Origin: an uncultured Mollicutes bacterium
GTDB taxonomy: Bacteria > Bacillota_I > Bacilli_A > Acholeplasmatales > Anaeroplasmataceae
Length of the DNA stretch: 37,108 nucleotides
Assembly (NCBI GenBank): GCA_945923475.1
Contig: CAMELE010000020.1
Span: 1 to 37,108 of the forward strand
Direction of reading: 5' to 3'
Shown here: positions 8,754 through 16,675 of the stretch, piece after piece
How positions within the stretch are numbered: the first letter of the stretch is position 1
Layout of the letters: the number at the start of each line of letters is the position of its first letter
The notes under the pieces: generated by a model
What the model was told of the DNA's origin: nothing
What the model saw: the letters and a program-made list of their open reading frames with translations, nothing else
The model's database searches: none
Made by a program: the position numbers and the translations under genes

Positions 8754-8781
8754 ATTATATTCCAAAAAATAAAAAAATCAA
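8754..8781 (-). promoter_or_regulatory. Promoter of the ATPase-RloB operon
   Basis: On the minus strand TTGATT and TATAAT are separated by 16 bp of T-rich sequence. Transcription would start near 8747, which favours the ATG at 8727 over the one at 8739. The promoter begins about 40 bases after the 3' end of the intron remnant and is independent of gyrA transcription. Confidence 0.7.
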
Positions 8782-8821
8782 CTTTCAAACGAGATTTTTT
8801 CTCATTTAACTGTATTTTTTA

Positions 8822-8894
8822 ATAGGGTAGAGGAAAGAAAATAATTCTTTGCCCCTCCCATTGCACCGTACGTACGAATCTCGTATACGGCGCT
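8822..8894 (-). ncRNA. Group II intron domains V and VI
   Basis: On the minus strand 8894-8862 gives the domain V hairpin. The AGC triad is followed by a seven-pair basal helix (GCGCCGT with ACGGTGC), a two-base bulge in the right arm and a short upper stem with a GATT-type loop. Then a purine-rich stem (GGGAGG with CCTCTACCC, 8858-8825) matches domain VI, and the intron would end in TAT at about 8822. The catalytic core hairpins appear intact, although almost everything upstream has been lost. Confidence 0.75.
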
Positions 8895-9027
8895 AATGAT
8901 TTCTTTCTTATGCTCATAAAAGTATGCATCTAATTGATTAATTGTCATTTTATCAATACCACTTGATTTCCTCATATATTTTGTTTTCGGTTGCCAGACC
9001 AATTACATTATATAGGAGTTTTTTCAT
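8895..9027 (-). pseudogene. Remnant of the intron reverse transcriptase N-terminus
   Basis: From the ATG at 9027 the first frame reads MKKLLYNVIGLATENKIYEE. A frameshift then moves to the frame that reads SSGIDKMTINQLDAYF followed by YEHKKEIISAV, which matches the GIDGMTVEELxxYL segment at the N-terminus of group II intron RTs. The coding similarity stops where domain V begins, so about 350 residues, including all catalytic RT motifs and the maturase domain, have been deleted. Confidence 0.75.
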
Positions 9028-9099
9028 TTGCTCAACGCTACCGCTTTTCAGTTCTCACCTGCATAGCAGGCGGTTTTTATGTGAGGCATTCGCCTAACA

Positions 9100-9135
9100 T
9101 AATAAAATCCTGCAAAGCTTTAAGCCTTACAGGAT
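9100..9135 (-). terminator. Probable terminator of the gyrA transcript
   Basis: On the minus strand ATCCTG (9135-9130) pairs with CAGGAT (9112-9107) around a self-complementary loop and is followed by TTTATT. It is the first hairpin after gyrA. The stop codon of the tiny ORF at 9127-9171 lies in its loop. Confidence 0.6.
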
Positions 9136-9171
9136 CATTGTTATATTAAATTGGGCATATTGTAATATCAT
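9127..9171 (-). CDS. Possible 14-residue leader-type ORF
   Basis: An ATG at 9171 is preceded by AAGGAG at nine bases and encodes the hydrophobic peptide MILQYAQFNITMIL. The stop falls inside the terminator hairpin, the layout of an attenuator leader or a tiny regulatory peptide. No intact gene follows for which it could be a leader except the ATPase-RloB operon 400 bp on. It may be chance. Confidence 0.2.
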   Translation of the reverse strand: MILQYAQFNITMIL

Positions 9172-9197
9172 AATTACCAGCTCCTTAAGTTGGTCTT

Positions 9198-9226
9198 ATT
9201 GTATCACATTTTCCATTTTATTACTA
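9198..9226 (-). promoter_or_regulatory. Extended -10 promoter between gyrA and the intron
   Basis: On the minus strand TGATACAAT is an extended -10 box, with a weak -35 (TAGTAA) 17 bp upstream. It would start a short RNA near 9191 that ends at the terminator at 9100-9135, about 90 bases long. The same TGATACAAT core precedes the fumarase operon and the YiiX-like gene in this window. Confidence 0.35.
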
Positions 9227-9265
9227 GATTGCAAGTTTATTTCTTTGGGATTATTTTAGTTAAAA

Positions 9266-11878
9266 TTAAAAATCCGATTCTACTGCATCTTCTACCACTT
9301 GCTCAGGAGTTTGAGAAACAACACTTTCTATCTCATCCTCTTCACGAGCCACAAGTGCAATTGATGATACTGATTGATCATCTCTTAAACGAATTAATCT
9401 AACACCTTGAGCAGCACGACCTGTTTGAGATATATCACTACAATGCATTCTAATTGTCATACCCTTATTTGTTGTAGCGACTAAATCTAGGTCATCATTA
9501 ACAGCTCTAAGTGCAGCTAAACGTCCATTTTTCTCTGTAATATTTAAAGTTTTAACTCCCATACCACCACGAGATTGTAAACGATATTCAGACGCATCAG
9601 TACGCTTTCCGTATCCCTTCTCAGTTACTACAAGGATATCATTATTATCTTCAGTTACAACAGCCATACCAACACATTTTTCGCCCTCTGGTATTCTCAT
9701 ACCACGAACACCTGTTGCACTACGGCCAATTTCTCTTACTGATTCTTCGTTAAATCTAATAGCCTTACCATTTGAAGCACCGATAATAATTTCACGATGT
9801 CCATCAGTAACCTCTACCTGAAGTAATTGATCTCCTTCGGCTAAATTTATAGCATTAATACCATTAGTTCTAATGTTTTGGAACATTGAAACACTTGTAC
9901 GTTTAATTGTACCATTCTTTGTTACGAAGAAAATTGATTGTTCCTTATCTGCTAAATCAGAGATATTTGTAACTGCGGCTAGCTTTTCTCCTTCTTGGAA
10001 ATTAATCATATTTACAAGTGGAATTCCCTTTGCAGTCTTTGATCCTTCTGGGATTTGATATCCCTTTAGCTTATAAACTCTACCTAAATTAGTAAAGAAT
10101 AATAAGAAATCATGAGATGATGTTGATACAACATGCTCAACGATATCATTTTCCTTTGTCTTGATTCCTGTTACACCAACTCCACCACGGCTTTGGCTCT
10201 TATATTCAGAAACCTTCATTCTCTTAGCATATCCACCACGAGTAATTGTAATAAGTACATCCTCACGTGGAATTAAATCTTCATTTTCAATATTTAAATC
10301 TAAATGAAGTGCCATTTCTGACTTACGCTTATCTGAATACTTAGATTTAATTTCAAGAAGCTCTTGCTTGATGATTTCTTCTTTATTTTCTTTTGATTCA
10401 AGAATATGACGTAATCTCTTTACATCCTCTTCTAGGAAGTGATATTCATCCTCTGTCTTTTGTCTAGATAAACCAGATAATCTTCTTAATTGCATATCAA
10501 GAATAGCTTGGGCTTGGATTTGAGATAAATTGAATCTTTGAATTAATAAATCCTTTTCCTCACCATTCATTGAGTTTCTAATAATTTTAATTATTTCATC
10601 GATATGATCTGTAGCTATAATGAAACCTTCTAAAATATGCATACGCTTTAGGTCTTCATCAAGCTCAAAATTAGTACGTCTTGTAATAACATCTAATTGA
10701 TGAGCAATGTAAACCTCTAAAGCCTTTTTAAGTGATAATGCCTCAGGACGTCCATCCACAAGCGCAATATTATTAATACCAAAGCTTGATTGAAGCTGAG
10801 TATACTTATATAAATTATTTAAAAGAACATGAGGGTTAACGTCATTTCTAACCTCAATAACGATTCTCATACCTTTCATACTTGATTCATCACGTAAATC
10901 AGTAATACCATCAACAATATGCTCCTTAGCAACCTCACCAATACGCTCAAGAAGTGTTGATTTTCTTAAGCCATAAGGAATTTCCGTTACAATAATTTCT
11001 GAATGGCCTTTCTTTGTTTTAGGTTCAACGATTTCACATTTTGATCTTACAACGATTGAACCAACACCAGTATTGTAAGCTTGACGAAGTCCGTCTGCAC
11101 CCATAATAATACCACCAGTAGGGAAATCCGGACCTGGGATAAAATGCATCAAATCCTCACTTGTTAAATCAGGATTTTCCATTAATGCAATAGTACCATC
11201 AATAACCTCTCCTAAATTATGAGGAGGTATATTTGTAGCCATACCTACAGCAATACCTGTCGCGCCATTTACTAATAAATTTGGGATTCTAGAAGGTAAT
11301 ACAGATGGCTCTTGTTCAGTTCCATCATAATTTGGTTGGAAATCAACTGTATTCTTTCTTAAATCTCTTAGCATTTCAGCTGAAATCTTTGACATACGTG
11401 CTTCTGTATAACGCATTGCGGCTGCGCCATCACCATCGACAGAACCAAAGTTTCCATGTCCATCAACAAGTGGGTATCTGTAGCTGAAATCCTGAGCCAT
11501 ACGTACTAAAGCTTCATAAATAGATGAGTCACCATGAGGGTGATACTTACCCATTACGTCACCGACAATACGCGCAGACTTTTTATGTGCTGAGCTATAG
11601 GTAACCTTAAGCTCGTCCATTCCATATAAAATACGACGTTGAACTGGCTTTAAACCATCTCTTGCATCAGGAAGAGCACGATCAACAATAACACTCATCG
11701 CATAGTTAAGGAATGATTGCTTAAGCTTACCTGATAACATTACAGAATCAATGTTACCATGGTTATATTCAACATTTGAAGATAATTCACCTACTTGAAG
11801 TTCCTCTTCATCAGTGTTTTCTAAAGCCTCTTCTTCAGAATTTACTGAATCATTTTTTAATTCATCATCTTTTTCCAT
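9266..11878 (-). CDS. gyrA: DNA gyrase subunit A
   Basis: This 870-aa protein is the cleavage-rejoining subunit of gyrase. Tyr157 in [10 protein letters not shown] is the catalytic tyrosine. In the quinolone region GDSSIYE (116-122), Ser118 and Glu122 correspond to E. coli Ser83 and Asp87, the susceptible type. An acidic extension of about 35 residues precedes the conserved start. The C-terminal beta-pinwheel begins near 540. Its GyrA-box is QSRGGVG (562-568) instead of Q(R/K)RGG(R/K)G, and a second QSRGGMG occurs at 768-774. The gene starts 11 bp after gyrB with a GAGGTAG ribosome-binding site, so the two subunits are cotranscribed. Adjacency to gyrB near oriC favours GyrA over ParC despite the weak box. 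Confidence 0.95.
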   Translation of the reverse strand: MEKDDELKNDSVNSEEEALENTDEEELQVGELSSNVEYNHGNIDSVMLSGKLKQSFLNYAMSVIVDRALPDARDGLKPVQRRILYGMDELKVTYSSAHKKSARIVGDVMGKYHPHGDSSIYEALVRMAQDFSYRYPLVDGHGNFGSVDGDGAAAMRYTEARMSKISAEMLRDLRKNTVDFQPNYDGTEQEPSVLPSRIPNLLVNGATGIAVGMATNIPPHNLGEVIDGTIALMENPDLTSEDLMHFIPGPDFPTGGIIMGADGLRQAYNTGVGSIVVRSKCEIVEPKTKKGHSEIIVTEIPYGLRKSTLLERIGEVAKEHIVDGITDLRDESSMKGMRIVIEVRNDVNPHVLLNNLYKYTQLQSSFGINNIALVDGRPEALSLKKALEVYIAHQLDVITRRTNFELDEDLKRMHILEGFIIATDHIDEIIKIIRNSMNGEEKDLLIQRFNLSQIQAQAILDMQLRRLSGLSRQKTEDEYHFLEEDVKRLRHILESKENKEEIIKQELLEIKSKYSDKRKSEMALHLDLNIENEDLIPREDVLITITRGGYAKRMKVSEYKSQSRGGVGVTGIKTKENDIVEHVVSTSSHDFLLFFTNLGRVYKLKGYQIPEGSKTAKGIPLVNMINFQEGEKLAAVTNISDLADKEQSIFFVTKNGTIKRTSVSMFQNIRTNGINAINLAEGDQLLQVEVTDGHREIIIGASNGKAIRFNEESVREIGRSATGVRGMRIPEGEKCVGMAVVTEDNNDILVVTEKGYGKRTDASEYRLQSRGGMGVKTLNITEKNGRLAALRAVNDDLDLVATTNKGMTIRMHCSDISQTGRAAQGVRLIRLRDDQSVSSIALVAREEDEIESVVSQTPEQVVEDAVESDF

Positions 11879-11889
11879 AAGCTACCTCA

Positions 11890-13851
11890 TTATGCATCTA
11901 TTTGGGCGTATTTAGCGTTATCCTTGATAAACTCTTTACGAGGCTCTACCTCATCACCCATTAGCATTGTAAAATATTTTTCTGCAGTTTCTGCATCATC
12001 CATTGTAACACGAGTTAATGTACGACGCTCTGGGTCCATTGTTGTTTCCCAAAGCTGAGAAGCGTCCATTTCTCCAAGACCCTTATATCTTTGAATAGAT
12101 GATCTTTCACCCATTTCTTTAATAAGATTATCCTTTTCCTCATCAGAATAAGCATATTCAACACGTTTACCGTTTTGAATCTTATATAGAGGTGGTTTAG
12201 CAATATAAATATATCCTGCATCAATAAGTCCTGGCATAAAGCGGAAGAAATATGTTAGTAACAAAATACAAATATGATCGCCATCGACATCGGCATCGGT
12301 CATAATTACAATTTTATGATAACGAGCCTTTTCTAGATTAAATGTATCAATTATACTGCCATTTTCATCACGAGCCTTAAAGCCTGTACCGATACATGAT
12401 AACATTGTTTGAATTTCATTATTTTGAATTGCTCTTTCATAAGTAGCCTTTTCAACGTTTAAAACCTTACCACGAAGTGGTAAAATTGCTTGATACATTG
12501 AATTTCTACCTTGCTTAGCAGAACCACCGGCTGAATCTCCCTCGACAAGATATAATTCGCACTTGTCTGCTTCCTTACTACGACAATCCGCAAGCTTAGA
12601 TGCAATACCTAAAGAATCGATTGGTGACTTTCTTCTTGTCATTACACGAGCCTTTTCAGCTGCAACTCTAGCCTTTCTTGCCATATCACATTTGGCTACA
12701 ATAGCCTTACCTGCATCAGGATTTTCAAGTAAATATTCTGCAAGAGATGCGCCAAATAGACGGTTTACAATACCTCTAACTTCACTATTTCCTAGCTTTG
12801 TCTTAGTTTGTCCCTCAAATTCAGGATTTGGATGCTTAACTGAAATAACCGCAGTTAATCCTTCCTTAAAATCATCATTCTTTAAATCCTCATCATCAGG
12901 CTTAAAAATTTTAGCATCATGAGCATATTTATTAATTTCACGACGTAGTGCTAAATAGAAGCCTTCCTCGTGAGTACCACCTTCATGAGTATGAATATTA
13001 TTTGTAAAAGATAGAATGTTTGATGAATAGCCATCATTATAATGAACTGCTATCTCAACTGAAATATTAGTTTTATCATCTACACCATCTACATAAATTA
13101 CATTTTGACCAATGCCATTAATCTCAGCCTTTTTTTCATCTAAGAAATGAGCATATTCAACAATACCACCTTCATAACAATATGAATATTCTATAGGCTC
13201 ATCAGGTCTTGAATCCTTTAATGATATTCTTAAGCCTTTATTTAAGAAAGCTAGCTGTTGAATACGACTTCTAAGTGTTTCAAGATCATATACAGTAGTT
13301 TCAGTAAATATCTGAGCATCAGCTTTAAATGTTACCTTTGAGCCTGTGTCAAGAGCATCACAATCACCTAATATCTCAAGGTCTTTAGCTACAATACCAC
13401 GCTCAAATCTTTCCTCATATATATGTCCATTACGTCTTACACGAACCTCAAGCCACTCAGATAAAGCATTAACTACAGAAGCACCTACACCATGAAGACC
13501 TCCTGATACCTTATATGATTTACCATCAAATTTACCACCAGCATGAAGTACTGTAAAAATTGTTTCAACTGCTGGACGCTTAGTTTTTGGATGTAGATCA
13601 ACTGGCATACCACGACCATTATCAGTTACAGATATAACATCACCTGGTAGAATTTCTACCTCAATATGAGTACAAAATCCTGCTAAGGCCTCATCAATTG
13701 AGTTATCTACAATTTCCCAAACTAGGTGATGAAGACCACGAGCAGATTTTGATCCTATATACATACCAGGTCTTTTTCTTACTGGTTCAAGTCCTTCTAA
13801 GACCTGAATACTAGAGGCACCATATTTTTCCTCTTCTTCTAAATTTGCCAT
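11890..13851 (-). CDS. gyrB: DNA gyrase subunit B
   Basis: Started at the ATG at 13851 the protein has 653 residues. The GTG at 13860 overlaps the ribosome-binding site GGAG, so the ATG eight bases after it is preferred. The N-terminal GHKL ATPase domain shows Glu46 and Asn50, DNGRGMPV and GGLHGVG (117-123). The TOPRIM domain shows YLVEGDSAGGSAKQGRN and TDADVDGDH, and QRYKGLGEMD is the C-terminal signature. Length and motifs are those of a Gram-positive GyrB without the long insert of E. coli. It follows recF, whose TGA stop is inside the gyrB leader, and precedes gyrA, all in one operon with yaaA. Confidence 0.97.
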   Translation of the reverse strand: MANLEEEEKYGASSIQVLEGLEPVRKRPGMYIGSKSARGLHHLVWEIVDNSIDEALAGFCTHIEVEILPGDVISVTDNGRGMPVDLHPKTKRPAVETIFTVLHAGGKFDGKSYKVSGGLHGVGASVVNALSEWLEVRVRRNGHIYEERFERGIVAKDLEILGDCDALDTGSKVTFKADAQIFTETTVYDLETLRSRIQQLAFLNKGLRISLKDSRPDEPIEYSYCYEGGIVEYAHFLDEKKAEINGIGQNVIYVDGVDDKTNISVEIAVHYNDGYSSNILSFTNNIHTHEGGTHEEGFYLALRREINKYAHDAKIFKPDDEDLKNDDFKEGLTAVISVKHPNPEFEGQTKTKLGNSEVRGIVNRLFGASLAEYLLENPDAGKAIVAKCDMARKARVAAEKARVMTRRKSPIDSLGIASKLADCRSKEADKCELYLVEGDSAGGSAKQGRNSMYQAILPLRGKVLNVEKATYERAIQNNEIQTMLSCIGTGFKARDENGSIIDTFNLEKARYHKIVIMTDADVDGDHICILLLTYFFRFMPGLIDAGYIYIAKPPLYKIQNGKRVEYAYSDEEKDNLIKEMGERSSIQRYKGLGEMDASQLWETTMDPERRTLTRVTMDDAETAEKYFTMLMGDEVEPRKEFIKDNAKYAQIDA

Positions 13852-13856
13852 TTTAT

Positions 13857-14900
13857 TCACTCCTTTAAATTAATAATATATGCTCTTTCCTTCAAATATG
13901 TAGGAATATTTTCTACAGTTGTTGTAGTTATAAAAGTCTGATTTTCTCCACTTAAAAATGCAATTAATGATCTACATCTAACATCATCAAGCTCAGAAAA
14001 AACATCATCCAATAATAAAATGGGTTTGCACCCTGTTGTTCGTAAGGTTAAATTACATAAAGCTATTTTTAATAATAATGCAATACTTCTTTGTTGTCCC
14101 TGAGAAGCGTATTTTGATGCTTCGTAACCATTTAAATAAAAAATGTAATTATCACGATGAATACCATAATTAGTAATTTTATTTAATCGGTCTTGGGTTA
14201 GATTATTATTATAAAATTTATTTAAGTCAACTATGCTTTCATTAAGAGATGGCTTATATAAAATGCTAACTAGCTCATCATATCCTAAGCTATTCCTAAG
14301 CTTATTCAATTCTTCATTTAAGGAAGCTATGAATTTACGACGATAAATCATTATTTTTTCTTGTCTTAGATTCATTTCAGCTGTTATTGCATCAAGTAAA
14401 GCATTATCCTCACAGTTAGCTTTCAGTAGCTCATTTCTTTTTCTAAGAATTATCCTAAAATTTTGGACCATTGAAAGATATTCCTTAGAACGTAAGGATA
14501 TCTCTAAATCAAAAAAAGATCTTCTTAAGCCTTTATCACCATTAATTAGATTAATATCCTGAGGAGAAAAAATAATAGCTTGTAATCTTCCAATAAAATC
14601 AGATAATTTTAAAATAGGATTATTATTAATCATCATTTTTCTTCCCTTTTGACTAATCACTACATCAAAGGTATTGGTTGTTGTATTTAAATGTATTTTA
14701 GCATATGGATCATTATATTTTATTAAATCCTTAATTTCCTTTGTTTTATGTGAGCTACCCGTAGAACAAGCATAAATAGCTTCTAAAATAGTAGTCTTTC
14801 CTATCGCATTTTGTCCACATAAAATTATAAGATTATGATTTGTCTCTAAATTAAAGCTAGAAAAACGCCGAAATGACTTTAAAGTAATATTTTTTATCAT
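13857..14900 (-). CDS. recF: DNA replication and repair protein RecF
   Basis: This 347-aa protein is an SMC-like ATPase that helps load RecA at gaps together with RecO and RecR; recR is also in this window. The P-loop is GQNAIGKT (29-36), the ABC signature is SQGQQRSIALLLKIA, and the Walker B is ILLLDDVFSELD. The ATG overlaps the yaaA stop by four bases (ATGA), showing translational coupling. Its TGA stop lies inside the gyrB ribosome-binding region. Confidence 0.96.
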   Translation of the reverse strand: MIKNITLKSFRRFSSFNLETNHNLIILCGQNAIGKTTILEAIYACSTGSSHKTKEIKDLIKYNDPYAKIHLNTTTNTFDVVISQKGRKMMINNNPILKLSDFIGRLQAIIFSPQDINLINGDKGLRRSFFDLEISLRSKEYLSMVQNFRIILRKRNELLKANCEDNALLDAITAEMNLRQEKIMIYRRKFIASLNEELNKLRNSLGYDELVSILYKPSLNESIVDLNKFYNNNLTQDRLNKITNYGIHRDNYIFYLNGYEASKYASQGQQRSIALLLKIALCNLTLRTTGCKPILLLDDVFSELDDVRCRSLIAFLSGENQTFITTTTVENIPTYLKERAYIINLKE

Positions 14901-15103
14901 ATAATTTGATATTCCTTGTTTAAGACCTTAACAATCATATCCTTATAAAGCTTTCTACCTCTTCTTGTTTCTAATTCATTATCTACTAAAACAGCATTTT
15001 CTGCTAGAAACCACTTAGCCTCTCCACCTGAAGATATAATGTTTACCATCTTCAAAAGCTGTCCTAAAGTAATAAACTCAGTGTCAATCTTAATTTTTTC
15101 CAT
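14897..15103 (-). CDS. yaaA: S4-domain RNA-binding protein YaaA
   Basis: This 68-aa protein is a single S4 RNA-binding domain: ITLGQLLKMVNIISSGGEAKWFL is its core, split here as ITLGQLLKMV and GGEAKWFL, and RRGRKLY is near the C-terminus. It is the conserved small gene between dnaN and recF in Bacilli, thought to act on ribosomes. GGTGATTTT precedes its ATG. A strong extended -10 promoter lies 22 bases upstream of the start, so it opens the yaaA-recF-gyrB-gyrA operon. Confidence 0.93.
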   Translation of the reverse strand: MEKIKIDTEFITLGQLLKMVNIISSGGEAKWFLAENAVLVDNELETRRGRKLYKDMIVKVLNKEYQII

Positions 15104-15125
15104 AAAATCACCACATTCCTTATCT

Positions 15126-15154
15126 ATTATAGCATAAAATGCTTAAAATTGCTA
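15126..15154 (-). promoter_or_regulatory. Promoter of the yaaA-recF-gyrB-gyrA operon
   Basis: On the minus strand TAGCAA and TATAAT are 17 bp apart, with TGC before the -10 (extended -10). Two terminators lie upstream, between this promoter and dnaN, so the gyrase operon is expressed independently of dnaN. Confidence 0.7.
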
Positions 15155-15194
15155 GTATTTTAAAGTTTTATATTAAAATGATAAAAATGTATTT

Positions 15195-15231
15195 TTTAAG
15201 AAAAAAAGCCTTAAAACGAAAATTTTAGGCT
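15195..15231 (-). terminator. Second terminator in the dnaN-yaaA gap
   Basis: On the minus strand AGCC TAAAA pairs with TTTTA and GGCT with one bulged T, and seven T follow directly. It lies about 100 bases beyond the dnaN terminator, giving two in tandem. It may catch readthrough or end a short unidentified transcript from 15232-15330, where I see no gene. Confidence 0.7.
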
Positions 15232-15330
15232 ATTTAAAAATTATTTTTTATAAATTAAGCATTATATTTTAAAGAAATTACTATTTAAATTAATAATACA
15301 TAAAAAAATAAATACCAACCTTAAAACATA

Positions 15331-15359
15331 ATAAAAGTTGACCAAACTATAGTCAACTT
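15331..15359 (-). terminator. Terminator of dnaN
   Basis: A perfect eight-pair stem (AAGTTGAC with GTCAACTT) with a nine-base loop follows the dnaN stop by 17 bases and ends in TTATTAT on the minus strand. Confidence 0.8.
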
Positions 15360-15376
15360 CTAAAGCTATTATATTA

Positions 15377-16516
15377 TTAATCCATTCTTACTGGTAATAT
15401 TAATTGTCTAATATTAGGTTCAGCATCAGCTGAAATAACAAATGGATTGATTGGACCAGAGAAATTAAGTGTTATTTCTTGGCATGTAAAGCTTCTTAAG
15501 GCTTCTACTAAATAACGAGATGAGAAACCAATTAATAATGTGTCAGAACAATTTATTCCAGTTGGAATAATTTCTTCCTTTGCATCTCCTACTTGGGTAT
15601 TTTCAGTTGAAATTTCAATAGAATTATCTTGCATTATTACCAATTTTATAATTGAATAGGTAATCTCTCTATCTTTTTCCTTATCACGTGGTGAAAGTAA
15701 GCTAACACGTTCAACTGCATCAAGTAATTCAGCCTTGTTAAATTTAACATTAATTGGGAATGAAGGTGGTAAAATTCTTGATGTATCAGGATAATTTCCA
15801 TCTAATAATCGAGTTTGGAATAATACGTTTTTAAATCTAAATAATAAGCAATTATTATCATGATATATTTCTAAACAGTCTTCAAATCCATCTAATGATT
15901 TTGCAAGCTCATCTAATGATTTGTTAGGAATAGTAACATTTAAATCATATGAACCATTAATTGGTTGAATAACCTTTGATAAACGATAAGAATCTGTTGC
16001 AATTGCAGTTAATGTATTTTCTTTAATTCCAATATTAACACCTGTTAAAATTGGCTTCTTTTCAAGCTGAGATGTTGCAAAGCAGGTTTGTCTTATTATA
16101 TTCTTCAGAATATTAGCTTCAATAGTAATAGGATTAGTTAATGAGACAAATTCAATTGTAGGATAATCGACATAATCCATTACGTGTAGTTTATATTCTG
16201 CTCTATCAGCTTTAATAACTAAAACACGATCTTCGATTAAGGTTAAAGTAATTGATTTTGAGGAAACCTTACGAATAATATCAATAAAGAAACGACCAGG
16301 AATAACTGCTTTTCCTTGCTCCTTAATTTCTAAAGATTTATCAGAAATAATAACCTGAACAGAAAGATCAATATTAGATGAAGTCATAAATAAATCATTA
16401 CTTGTAGCTTCCATTCTAATTCCTGTTAAAATAGGCATTGGACTTTTTTGAGGTAATCCTCTTGATATTGTATTTAAATTTTCTAGTAATACATCACGAT
16501 CAATTGTTAAATTCAT
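15377..16516 (-). CDS. dnaN: DNA polymerase III sliding clamp (beta subunit)
   Basis: This 379-aa protein is the ring-shaped processivity clamp. It has three repeated clamp domains. Recognisable parts are LPQKSPMPILTGI near the start, LLDGNYPDTSRILP in the middle and the C-terminal FVISADAEPNIRQLILPVR, which forms part of the partner-binding pocket. The length is normal. AAGGAGC is seven bases before the ATG. It has its own promoter in the dnaA-dnaN gap and a terminator of its own, so it is a single-gene unit. Confidence 0.96.
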   Translation of the reverse strand: MNLTIDRDVLLENLNTISRGLPQKSPMPILTGIRMEATSNDLFMTSSNIDLSVQVIISDKSLEIKEQGKAVIPGRFFIDIIRKVSSKSITLTLIEDRVLVIKADRAEYKLHVMDYVDYPTIEFVSLTNPITIEANILKNIIRQTCFATSQLEKKPILTGVNIGIKENTLTAIATDSYRLSKVIQPINGSYDLNVTIPNKSLDELAKSLDGFEDCLEIYHDNNCLLFRFKNVLFQTRLLDGNYPDTSRILPPSFPINVKFNKAELLDAVERVSLLSPRDKEKDREITYSIIKLVIMQDNSIEISTENTQVGDAKEEIIPTGINCSDTLLIGFSSRYLVEALRSFTCQEITLNFSGPINPFVISADAEPNIRQLILPVRMD

Positions 16517-16576
16517 AATAATGCTCCTTATATAATTTTATGTTTTGTATGTTTTATTTATAATTAATATAATGAT

Positions 16577-16669
16577 TGTGGATATGTGGAAAACTCAAAA
16601 AATGGCTTAACCACTATATTTTTATTATATCATATTTTGTTTATAAATGGTAGAATAAATTGTGGATTT
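16577..16669 (-). promoter_or_regulatory. dnaN promoter with three DnaA-box-like sites
   Basis: The -10 box TATAAT, preceded by TGA, is at 16629-16624 on the minus strand. Three sites resembling the DnaA box are TGTGGATAT (16577-16585), TGTGGAAAA (16585-16593) and TGTGGATTT (16661-16669). The first two are contiguous in the dnaN leader and the third lies upstream of the promoter. They form the second, downstream box cluster typical of a bipartite Gram-positive origin and may also regulate dnaN. Confidence 0.6.
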
Positions 16670-16675
16670 TTACAA

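Larger units (their letters stand above)
8822..9099 (-). mobile_element. Truncated group II intron
   Basis: The stretch keeps part of the region just before the intron ORF (near 9030-9095), the first codons of the reverse transcriptase, and then domains V and VI. Domains I to III and most of the RT are missing, so it cannot splice or move by itself. It lies directly after the gyrA terminator hairpin and its T-run, the site preferred by class C introns. That, and the RT N-terminus, suggest class C. No GTGCG-type 5' end was found, so the left boundary is uncertain. Confidence 0.7.

Noticed and set aside
10260-10275. Third parS-like site in gyrA (CTCACGTGGAAT)
   Set aside because: Only about ten central bases match, and CACGTG alone is expected by chance. 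The copies near 15690 and 27968 were dropped for the same reason.
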